Below are positions 46,069 to 52,875 of a DNA stretch of 64,000 nucleotides, piece after piece. Within the stretch, counting starts at the first letter, position 1. The number at the start of each line of letters is the position of its first letter. The position numbers and the translations under genes are program-made. The notes beneath the pieces were generated by a model. The model saw nothing but the letters and a program-made list of their open reading frames with translations. It was not told the DNA's origin and ran no database searches. The DNA is from Aerococcaceae bacterium NML190073 (GTDB lineage: Bacteria; Bacillota; Bacilli; Lactobacillales; Aerococcaceae): NCBI GenBank assembly GCA_026131555.1, contig JAMXJH010000006.1:1-64000 (forward strand), given 5' to 3'.

Positions 46069-46890
46069 TCATTCTTTCTCAACCTCTCCAGAATTTCTAT
46101 ACTGATACCAAATTAAATTGATGTACGCTCCTATGATGATAACCATACAATTGAAATACAACCAAATCATTAAACTGATAAAGACTCCGATTGTTGTGTT
46201 GCTAGTGGCGTTGCGAGCTGCATAATCAATGTAAACACTGAATAAACGTGAGATAACCGCAAAACCTACTGTTGAGAATGTTGCACCGAACACAGAATCG
46301 CGAATTTTCCAAGATAGATTAGGAATAAAGTGATAAATGCCTACTAGCAGGACAAATAATCCCACAATCGCAAAGATCCAACTTTGTTGCACAATCCAAT
46401 CCAAAATCACTAATTGCACATGGAAAATATCATTGATAAACGTGACCATTTTCTCACCAAGGACCATCAGAAACGTCATAATACTCAAAGCAACGACAGT
46501 CGCCAATGTAAATAAATAAGCGAAGCCTCGAGCCAAGTAGCCATTGCGCGGTTGCGCTTGGTAAATGTCGTTCAATACCCGCTGCAATGTATTGAACACA
46601 TTAGAAGCAGGCCATAAAGCAATTAACATCCCTAACCAAATCGCATTCAAATCCGTCTGTCGCATATATGTCTTTAGAATCGGGATCAATAATGTTTCCA
46701 CTTCATCCGGCAAAGCCGTTTCCATTGCTGAAATAATTGCCTCTTGCGAAACAGGGAGCATGACAATGACATTTGCGATAATCAGCATGATTGGTACAAT
46801 CGCCCAGATGATATAGAATGACATTTCAGCAGCGTAACTTCCGAAATTCACGGGCTTATTCGCCTTGATTATTTCAACCAGCTTCTTCAT
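46069..46890 (-). CDS. YihY/BrkB family membrane protein
   Basis: 273 residues with about six membrane segments. The family hallmarks are the N-terminal amphipathic region followed by SYAAEMSFYIIWAIVPIMLI, the central WPASNVFNTLQRVLNDIY motif (about 108-125), and IYHFIPNLSWKIRDSVFGATFSTVGFAVISRLFSVYI. The family was once called ribonuclease BN; that assignment was wrong and the present function is unknown (transport or membrane homeostasis). It is the first gene of the run with rodA and the gcvH-like gene. Confidence 0.88.
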   Translation of the reverse strand: MKKLVEIIKANKPVNFGSYAAEMSFYIIWAIVPIMLIIANVIVMLPVSQEAIISAMETALPDEVETLLIPILKTYMRQTDLNAIWLGMLIALWPASNVFNTLQRVLNDIYQAQPRNGYLARGFAYLFTLATVVALSIMTFLMVLGEKMVTFINDIFHVQLVILDWIVQQSWIFAIVGLFVLLVGIYHFIPNLSWKIRDSVFGATFSTVGFAVISRLFSVYIDYAARNATSNTTIGVFISLMIWLYFNCMVIIIGAYINLIWYQYRNSGEVEKE

Positions 46891-46973
46891 CTCTATCCCC
46901 CTATTTTGCTTAAACTTCGCTTAATAGCGTACCATATTTAAGGTTAAATTGCACTTAATCTTGATTGATTTTT

Positions 46974-47002
46974 TTGTAAAATGGTTTGGAAACCGTTATA
47001 AT
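46974..47002 (+). promoter_or_regulatory. Promoter of the histidine phosphatase gene
   Basis: TTGTAA (46974-46979), a 17-bp spacer and a perfect TATAAT (46997-47002), 28 bp before the ATG. Confidence 0.75.
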
Positions 47003-47030
47003 GAACCAGTACAACAAAGGAGGAATGTAT

Positions 47031-47705
47031 ATGTCAAATGGAGTTACTTTCTATTTTATGCGACACGGTGAGACATATTTGAATTTTTTTGAGCGGATGC
47101 AAGGTTGGGCAAATGCCCCTTTAACTGACCGTGGTATCCTCGATACACAACGGAGCGGACGCGGTCTGGCGAATATTAAATTCGATGCCGTTTATACAAG
47201 TGATTTAATGCGAACAATTGATACGGCTAACATTATTCTAGCTGAGAATGCACACGCCGATGGTTTAGAAATTATTCCGATGCAAGAATTTCGCGAGGTG
47301 CATTTCGGTTACTTTGAAGGTTTGGAAGCGCCGGTCGTTTGGCAAGATATCATCGAATCTGTCAATGTTGAGCAAGGTTTACCTAACGGCACAACAGAAC
47401 AAGTCGAAGCGACGATGAATATGCTTAAACGTAAAGACCCTTCCGGCTTAGCGGAAAATTATTTAGAGTTCTGGAATCGTGTAGAATCTGGTTTATTGAA
47501 ACTGCTTCATAAGCATGCCGGCACGAATGAAACTGTACTGGTTGTTTGCCATGGTTTAACAATCCGTAACTTATTACACGGATTAGTCGCGGATTTTGAA
47601 GTCGGACAGGAACATTTGCACAATGCTTCTGTATCAATTGTTCAATATCGTGAAGGACAGTTTAGATTACTTGCATTAAATCAAACAGACCATTTTGCTG
47701 ATTAA
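47031..47705 (+). CDS. Histidine phosphatase / phosphoglycerate mutase-like protein
   Basis: A 224-residue member of the histidine phosphatase superfamily. The phospho-His motif RHGE is in FYFMRHGETYLN. The second Arg is in VYTSDLMRTIDTA, and the second catalytic His is in VVCHGLTIRNLL (about residue 175). The acid region is MQEFREVHFGYFEG. The ATG at 47031 follows AAAGGAGG by 7 nt; the longer frame from 46986 would start inside the promoter. The next gene, a HAD phosphatase, is 15 nt downstream, so the two are cotranscribed. The substrate cannot be read from the sequence; these enzymes range from glycolytic mutase to broad sugar-phosphate phosphatases. Confidence 0.92.
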   Translation: MSNGVTFYFMRHGETYLNFFERMQGWANAPLTDRGILDTQRSGRGLANIKFDAVYTSDLMRTIDTANIILAENAHADGLEIIPMQEFREVHFGYFEGLEAPVVWQDIIESVNVEQGLPNGTTEQVEATMNMLKRKDPSGLAENYLEFWNRVESGLLKLLHKHAGTNETVLVVCHGLTIRNLLHGLVADFEVGQEHLHNASVSIVQYREGQFRLLALNQTDHFAD

Positions 47706-47720
47706 GGAGTGCGATTAATA

Positions 47721-48368
47721 ATGGGAATCCGAGCTTTTATTTTTGATTTCGATGGGACGATTGGCGATTCAAGCGAATGTGGGTTGCGTGCAACTCAGGA
47801 AGCATTTGCAGAATTGGGATATGGGATTCCTTCACGTGATCAAATTGAATATTATATGGGTATTCCTATCGAGCAATCATTCAAACTCATGTTGCCACAC
47901 GAGATTTCTGATACTGATTTCAATGCGTTATTAACTTTTTTCCGGGAGAAATATGCCACGTATGAAGATGAATACTTGTCTTCCTTTGCGCATGTGGCGG
48001 ACACTTTGCGGCAATTGAAAGCGCGCGGCTCGCAATTATTCGTCCTCTCCAGCAAAAAAACCGACGTTCTACACCGGAATGTTGCTACGCTCGGTTTAAT
48101 TGATTTGTTCACTGAAATTGTCGCTTCAGATAAAGTGACTGCGTACAAACCGGATCCCGCCGGCATTCTTTATTTGATACATAAGTATCAACTTAATCCG
48201 CAACAAACTATCATGATTGGCGATGCTACATTCGATATTCAAATGGGCAATCGCGCTCAAGTGCAAACTTGCGCCGTTACATGGGGCGCCCACTCTCTTG
48301 AATTATTACAAGCAGAACGCCCCACTTTTATTGTCAATTATGCAACGGAATGGTTGCGTTTAATTTAG
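47721..48368 (+). CDS. HAD-superfamily phosphatase (phosphoglycolate/pyrophosphatase-like)
   Basis: 215 residues. Motif I FDFDGTIGDS (nucleophile Asp), the helical cap, motif II FVLSSKK, motif III Lys in YKPDPAG, and motif IV MIGDATFDIQMG are all present, in the order of Gph/PpaX-type enzymes. The ATG at 47721 is preceded by AAGGAG; a GTG at 47709 is too close to that box. It is the second gene of the operon with the histidine phosphatase. Its 3' end lies 19 bp from the tmRNA promoter. The substrate is unknown. Confidence 0.9.
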   Translation: MGIRAFIFDFDGTIGDSSECGLRATQEAFAELGYGIPSRDQIEYYMGIPIEQSFKLMLPHEISDTDFNALLTFFREKYATYEDEYLSSFAHVADTLRQLKARGSQLFVLSSKKTDVLHRNVATLGLIDLFTEIVASDKVTAYKPDPAGILYLIHKYQLNPQQTIMIGDATFDIQMGNRAQVQTCAVTWGAHSLELLQAERPTFIVNYATEWLRLI

Positions 48369-48386
48369 GGGTTCGGTCGAGTTTTT

Positions 48387-48415
48387 TTGACAAAAGTGTG
48401 GTGGCATGATACCAT
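48387..48415 (+). promoter_or_regulatory. Promoter of ssrA
   Basis: A consensus TTGACA (48387-48392), a 17-bp spacer and TACCAT (48410-48415). The predicted transcript start near 48422 is just before the mature tmRNA 5' end. Confidence 0.75.
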
Positions 48416-48425
48416 TACATTGTAC

Positions 48426-48790
48426 GGGGATGTCATGGTTTCGACAGGTATTGTTCGAACTTTTGATGCGTCAGGGAGGTTGCGTCTTCCTCATCAACGC
48501 TACAGTTAAATATAACTGCAAACAATCAAAACAATTCTTTCGCTTTAGCAGCTTAATAACCTGCAAGTGAAGATCGGTCTGGCATCGCCCATGTGCTCAG
48601 ATACCGGTCTCAAATTCAGTGGGATACGCTTCAACTTTCCGTCTGTAAGTTGAATAAGAGATCATCAGACTCGCAACGATAGATGCCTGTTTATCGGCTA
48701 TATCAGCGCTAAACTTAAATTGATAAACTATTGGCGTAGACTCGATTGTGGCGAGATATTTGGACAGGGGTTCGACTCCCCTCATCTCCA
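48426..48790 (+). ncRNA. ssrA: Transfer-messenger RNA (tmRNA)
   Basis: A 365-nt tmRNA that rescues stalled ribosomes with SmpB. The 5' end GGGGATG pairs with the 3' CATCTCC (48783-48789) as the acceptor stem, with one G-U pair as in Bacillus. TGGTTTCGACAGG is the conserved 5' D-like region, and GGGGTTCGACTCCCC is the T arm. The tag reading frame (48518-48556) encodes ANNQNNSFALAA followed by TAATAA; the ALAA end targets ClpXP-type proteolysis. After the discriminator A at 48790 the genome reads TAT, not CCA, so the CCA end must be added enzymatically, unlike in Bacillus subtilis. Confidence 0.96.
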
Positions 48791-48809
48791 TATATCCCAT
48801 AAATATATT

Positions 48810-48860
48810 AAATACCCACATAACCCCTTCGATAAAACGAATGGCTATGTGGGTATTTTT
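48810..48860 (+). terminator. Terminator of ssrA
   Basis: A 13-bp stem (AAATACCCACATA / TATGTGGGTATTT) with extra partial pairing in a 23-nt loop, followed by TTTTTG-type sequence. Confidence 0.8.
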
Positions 48861-48927
48861 GTGCAAGAAAAATCGATAAGGTATAACAAACGTCTGTATA
48901 CAAACCCATAAGTCCGTATTGTCTATA

Positions 48928-49755
48928 CTACACCTTTGATTCAAATAAGCACCGTTCAATGAGTTCTTTATTTCTCAATGATTCCAGCCAATCGGTTGGG
49001 ATATTGTCATATCCATAAATTAAGCCCGATAGCCCGCCAGTAATTGCCGCAACTGTATCTGTATCATCTCCCAAGTTTACAGCTAGTAAAACCGCTTCTT
49101 TATAATTAGTCGTATGTAAAACACACCATAAAGCAGCTTCTAAAGTATCCACCACGTACCCTGTTGACTTAATATCATCGCGCGAAAGATTTTCTAATTC
49201 GCGTAGTCTACTTAGCTCTTCATCCACATCTATACTTAATAAAACCTCTCTCAATTCCTTACCGCTCAACAATTCTCTGATAATACGAATCAATGTTTGA
49301 CAAGCCCTTATTGATATTGAGTGCCCATGTGTAATCGATGATACAGCTGCTATATCGCTTTCTGAACACGCCACGAATGCCAAAGGAAGAATGCGCATTA
49401 AGGAACCGTTGCCGTTTGAGTAAAAATCATCCTGCCCTTTCCTAGTTTTCAACGCTTGACTTGTCGCAATTCCAACACCAAAAACATGACCATCAACCGT
49501 ATATTCTCCTTTGAATAGCCACTGTTCAAAGCGCCGACGTAAATCTAATAAGTTTACCTTGTTAGATTCTTTTAGAGAGGCACACGTCGCCAACAGCAAG
49601 CTTGTGTCATCTGACCACGTTCCTTTGGGTTGATTGTAAGTCCCGTACCCTGTCATACCTTCAGCAACAAAAGAATCTCGAGCCTTAAATTCAAATGGTA
49701 CTCCAAGCGCATCTCCAATTGCAAAACCGTAAATTAACCCTTTTACTTTATCCAA
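48928..49755 (-). CDS. ADP-ribosylglycohydrolase family protein (DraG-like)
   Basis: 275 residues of the all-helical ADP-ribosylglycohydrolase fold, which removes ADP-ribose from proteins or small molecules. The two metal-binding acid clusters are clear: GTWSDDTS (D49, D50) and NLGDDTDTVAAITGGLSGLIYG near residues 228-250. The N-terminal KGLIYGFAIGDALGVPFEF is typical. The start is a TTG at 49755 with AAGGA 9 nt upstream; no ATG is suitably placed. It lies just past the tmRNA, opposite in strand, and a 45-codon ORF precedes it by 16 nt. The substrate and partner transferase are unknown. Confidence 0.9.
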   Translation of the reverse strand: MDKVKGLIYGFAIGDALGVPFEFKARDSFVAEGMTGYGTYNQPKGTWSDDTSLLLATCASLKESNKVNLLDLRRRFEQWLFKGEYTVDGHVFGVGIATSQALKTRKGQDDFYSNGNGSLMRILPLAFVACSESDIAAVSSITHGHSISIRACQTLIRIIRELLSGKELREVLLSIDVDEELSRLRELENLSRDDIKSTGYVVDTLEAALWCVLHTTNYKEAVLLAVNLGDDTDTVAAITGGLSGLIYGYDNIPTDWLESLRNKELIERCLFESKV

Positions 49756-49771
49756 TTAAATCTTCCTTTCT

Positions 49772-49909
49772 CTAGATTAGTTGTTCTGAATGTGAATTGC
49801 CTATATGAATCTCTCCGGTAGTGTATTGAAGAGTTCTGCTTTCGAGAACATCTTCAACATTGGCTGGTACTTTTCGCTGTATACATTGATCGCATACTCC
49901 CTCATACAT
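49772..49909 (-). CDS. Short 45-codon ORF with a CxxC motif, possible gene remnant
   Basis: An uninterrupted frame from ATG 49909 to TAG. It begins MYEGVCDQCIQRKVPANVED and ends EIHIGNSHSEQLI. It ends 16 nt before the ADP-ribosylglycohydrolase start. The sequence looks protein-like, with one CxxC, but has no visible ribosome binding site and an in-frame TGA shortly upstream. It may be a small partner gene, or the 3' remnant of a larger deleted gene; I do not recognise it. Confidence 0.35.
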   Translation of the reverse strand: MYEGVCDQCIQRKVPANVEDVLESRTLQYTTGEIHIGNSHSEQLI

Positions 49910-50179
49910 ACTATCAAACAACCGAAATCATTTTCCTATTCGTATTCAGCTTACATCTTCTAATTCAAAAAACTTCCTGTTATTCTTCGCAAGCGAATAC
50001 TCAAAAATTTTTTTGAATTATATGTTTACTCTACAGGAAACGTTCAAAACCTCAATGCATTAAACTTTTGAAATATTATAAAAGTATCCATACGCGCGAT
50101 ATTGTAAAGTTGGTTGCCCAATCACTACATCGTATGAAGCATTACTAGCTCAAGGTATTCTCTATTTTATCCAGTTCAC
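49910..50179. other. Gene-free AT-rich gap beside the ADP-ribosylglycohydrolase
   Basis: No coding frame, tRNA or promoter could be supported. The only clear structure is the inverted repeat at 49962-50019. The stretch looks like decayed sequence. Confidence 0.5.
49962..50019. repeat. 58-bp imperfect inverted repeat
   Basis: Outer arms AATTCAAAAAA (49962-49972) and TTTTTTGAATT (50009-50019) enclose an inner TTCGCAAGCGAA hairpin. It could be a terminator-like structure or a degenerate mobile-element end. Confidence 0.5.
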
Positions 50180-50944
50180 TTATTTTTGATCCAAACGTTC
50201 AATCAATTGATTGATTAACTCTTTTTGTTCTGCGATTTCTTGTCTGAGTTCAGTTAAAGTTCGTTCGGTATGGTCATCTTCTTGAATAAAAAATTTAGTA
50301 AACGTACTTGTTAGCATGCCGATTGTTCCGATACCGAAAAACATCAGTACAGTAGCAATTATTTTGCCAATCACACTCGTCGGTATCGTATCACCATAAC
50401 CAACGGTTGTCGTTGTGACAATCGCCCACCACAAAGATTCCCCAAACGGTTTCTGCTCAACCAAGAAAAAGACTGTACTCCCACAAAGAATCACCAATAA
50501 ATTGATGTAAATAACATAAATTAAACCGTTCGTATTCAAAAAACGTTGCAGCTGATATTTCAGTTTGCCACTGAGCCCTATTAAACGTGACAAACGACTA
50601 ACTTTCGTCAGACGGGTGACACGCAAAATTCTGCCCACTCTAAAGAAAGTAAACATGGCGTCCATCGGCATAATCGCTAGTAAATCAAACACATTTTTCC
50701 TCACAAAAAGCCACTTGTAATCCGCAAGCCACAAACGTATTAGGTAATCAAATGTAAACACTACAGTAATCGCAATGTCCAGTTCACGATACGGCATCCG
50801 CAACAAAGTGATGATGTCCGCATAATCTAACAGCACCAATGTAATCGAAATGATGGCGAGTACAACTATCATCCCACGGTAATACTTACTTTTGATTCTG
50901 GTTCTCAGCCATTCACGCCCTGGATAATTCAACCGTTTCAGCAT
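50180..50944 (-). CDS. Voltage-gated-type potassium channel
   Basis: 254 residues with six membrane segments. The S4-like helix has regularly spaced basic residues (RVGRILRVTRLTKVSRLSRL, about 100-120). The pore loop carries TTTTVGYGDTIP, the K+ selectivity filter (about 188-195). A cytoplasmic coiled-coil tail (HTERTLTELRQEIAEQKELINQLIERL) may set tetramer assembly; there is no RCK/TrkA-N domain. The ATG at 50944 follows GAGGTG by 6 nt; the GTG at 50953 is rejected. It lies alone, 35 bp beyond the HAD gene on the same strand. Confidence 0.92.
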   Translation of the reverse strand: MLKRLNYPGREWLRTRIKSKYYRGMIVVLAIISITLVLLDYADIITLLRMPYRELDIAITVVFTFDYLIRLWLADYKWLFVRKNVFDLLAIMPMDAMFTFFRVGRILRVTRLTKVSRLSRLIGLSGKLKYQLQRFLNTNGLIYVIYINLLVILCGSTVFFLVEQKPFGESLWWAIVTTTTVGYGDTIPTSVIGKIIATVLMFFGIGTIGMLTSTFTKFFIQEDDHTERTLTELRQEIAEQKELINQLIERLDQK

Positions 50945-50978
50945 AAAAATCACCTCATTGATTACTTCATTTTACTGC

Positions 50979-51779
50979 CTACAAATACTTTTCAATCACT
51001 GCCACAATACCGTCTTCATCATTGGAGAGCGTCACTTCATCTGCAATACGCTTCAAATATTCTGTTGCATTTCCCATCGCAATTCCACGTCCCGCTACCT
51101 CAATCATAGTCGCATCATTATTACCGTCTCCACAAGCAATCACTTGCTCAACCCCGATTTCCAGATGTTTGCATAGACGTTCGATGCTGCGTCCTTTAGA
51201 TACATTCTGATGCATCATCTCAAGGAAAAATGGTTTGGATGTCGTCACATAAGTGCTCTGACCGAACTTCCCTTGCAAATCTGCCTCGCATTGCGCCACA
51301 ATATCAGGATGCCCGACACCAATAAACTTCAAGCGTGGTTCAACTAAATTAGCCATCCATTCCGCATCATATAATGTCGGCATGCCGGTTAATTCCCCTT
51401 CAATATCACTGTATTCATTACGGCGGTCAATCATCACGGTATCTTCCGTATAAGTTGTCACAGCTAAATCATGTTGTTGTAAATAATCAATAATGGCACG
51501 TTGCTCGCTGTGTTCAATACGCTGGCTAAAAATCTCTTGTAAATCACGCACACGCATGACAACCGCCCCGTTAAAAGCAATGACATAAGAATCGAATTCA
51601 TCTAACTTCAACTGTTTCGCCACTTCAATCATCGAAGAGGTTGGTCGTCCGCTTGCCAGCACTAATTTTTTGCCGCGTTGTTGCAAATCAATCAATGCAT
51701 CATACGTCCTCGGCGAAATAATATGTTCGCTCGTCAATAATGTGTCATCAATATCCAATACTAATAGTTCATAATTCAT
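50979..51779 (-). CDS. Cof-type HAD phosphatase
   Basis: 266 residues of the Cof/YkrA subfamily (type IIB cap). Motif I is VLDIDDTLLTSEH, motif II is VLASGRPTSS, a Lys lies near VSKGRSIERL (about 200), and motif IV is VIACGDGNNDATMIEVAG. The α/β cap occupies about residues 85-190. Substrates are usually sugar phosphates, nucleotides or flavin/pyridoxal phosphates; the present one is unknown. The ATG follows AAAGGATG. It is probably cotranscribed with the channel gene downstream. Confidence 0.93.
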   Translation of the reverse strand: MNYELLVLDIDDTLLTSEHIISPRTYDALIDLQQRGKKLVLASGRPTSSMIEVAKQLKLDEFDSYVIAFNGAVVMRVRDLQEIFSQRIEHSEQRAIIDYLQQHDLAVTTYTEDTVMIDRRNEYSDIEGELTGMPTLYDAEWMANLVEPRLKFIGVGHPDIVAQCEADLQGKFGQSTYVTTSKPFFLEMMHQNVSKGRSIERLCKHLEIGVEQVIACGDGNNDATMIEVAGRGIAMGNATEYLKRIADEVTLSNDEDGIVAVIEKYL

Positions 51780-51855
51780 TTACTTCATCCTTTCCCTCCC
51801 ATTGTATAAAAGTTCTCCACCTATCACAAGATAATATTTATATTTCAGTTACAAC

Positions 51856-51884
51856 TTGAAGATTCATTCCATATTTGTTAAAGT
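51856..51884 (+). promoter_or_regulatory. Promoter of the DagK-like/yfhO operon
   Basis: TTGAAG (51856-51861), a 17-bp spacer and TAAAGT (51879-51884), 39 bp before the ATG. Confidence 0.5.
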
Positions 51885-51923
51885 GAAAACATCATTATTT
51901 CACTACACAAAAGGAACTTTTTT

Positions 51924-52865
51924 ATGACACAGACAATTCAAATTATTTGTAACTTGCGTTCTGGAGCCGGGCAATCCACTCATACCTTGCAAGAAGTTCA
52001 AAGCTTGCTGCAAGAATTTCAAATACCTTCACAAACACATATTACTCAATACAGAACGCACGCTGTTACTTTAGCAAAAAATATTGTTCAAACGAATCCC
52101 TATGATACCACTCAACCTGTCATTGTTATCGGAGGTGACGGAACTTTACATGAAGTAGTGTCCGGTTTGTATGCGACGCAAGTATTGCGTCCGATTATTT
52201 ATGTGCCAGCCGGAACAGGGAATGATTTCCACCGCACTTGGCAAGCGAACAAATCCACACGTGACATCGTTCGCCACGTTCTGGGAGAGTCTGAGCCTAC
52301 CAATATTCCTATCTTCTTGCATACAGACCATACAACAGGTGTTACCGATATTCTCCTAAACAATATGGGCTTTGGATTAGATGCAGAAATCAATATTGAA
52401 GCTAAACGCTTGCAGAAGACGCCTTTTTTTGCGAATAAATTGACTTATAAACTAAGTTATACCGCTGCTATCTGGCACAGTTTGAAGAAACTTCGCCCTG
52501 TCAACTTGACAATCTCCGTTGACGGGCAAGAACCGTTTAGTATCAATCAAGTACCGTTAGCTTGCGTGATGAATACGCCTTTCTTAGGTGGCGGTATTCG
52601 CCTGGATAATTTGGTTGAACCGAAGAAGCAAGAAATTTCTCTGATTGCCTTTCATGACATTACATTTACCGCCCTTATTGATTTGATTCGTCGCGTATTT
52701 ATTACACGCAATCAGCACTTATCATCCCATGTGAAACGTTATACCGGCAAGGAATTGCGTTTACAATTATCTGCTCCAATTCGTAGCCATGTGGATGGCG
52801 AAGATTTAGGCATGGTGCAGTCTGATATCAGTTACCGCCTCAGTCATTATCCGTTCTACTTATAG
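51924..52865 (+). CDS. Diacylglycerol kinase / YegS-type lipid kinase
   Basis: A 313-residue DAGK_cat-family lipid kinase. The nucleotide-binding signature VIVIGGDGTLHEVVSGL is at about residues 71-87, followed by YVPAGTGNDFHRTW and the ADP-side NMGFGLDAEIN. The C-terminal β-sandwich domain ends with SHVDGEDLG, which supplies the usual catalytic-region Asp. Such enzymes recycle diacylglycerol released in lipoteichoic acid synthesis. The AAAGGA box is 8 nt before the ATG. The yfhO gene starts 10 nt after its stop, so both envelope genes form one operon. Confidence 0.92.
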   Translation: MTQTIQIICNLRSGAGQSTHTLQEVQSLLQEFQIPSQTHITQYRTHAVTLAKNIVQTNPYDTTQPVIVIGGDGTLHEVVSGLYATQVLRPIIYVPAGTGNDFHRTWQANKSTRDIVRHVLGESEPTNIPIFLHTDHTTGVTDILLNNMGFGLDAEINIEAKRLQKTPFFANKLTYKLSYTAAIWHSLKKLRPVNLTISVDGQEPFSINQVPLACVMNTPFLGGGIRLDNLVEPKKQEISLIAFHDITFTALIDLIRRVFITRNQHLSSHVKRYTGKELRLQLSAPIRSHVDGEDLGMVQSDISYRLSHYPFYL

Positions 52866-52875
52866 GAGTCCTCTC

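Noticed and set aside
48597-48959. A 120-codon minus-strand ORF.
   Set aside because: It lies across the tmRNA and its terminator, which fully explain the sequence.
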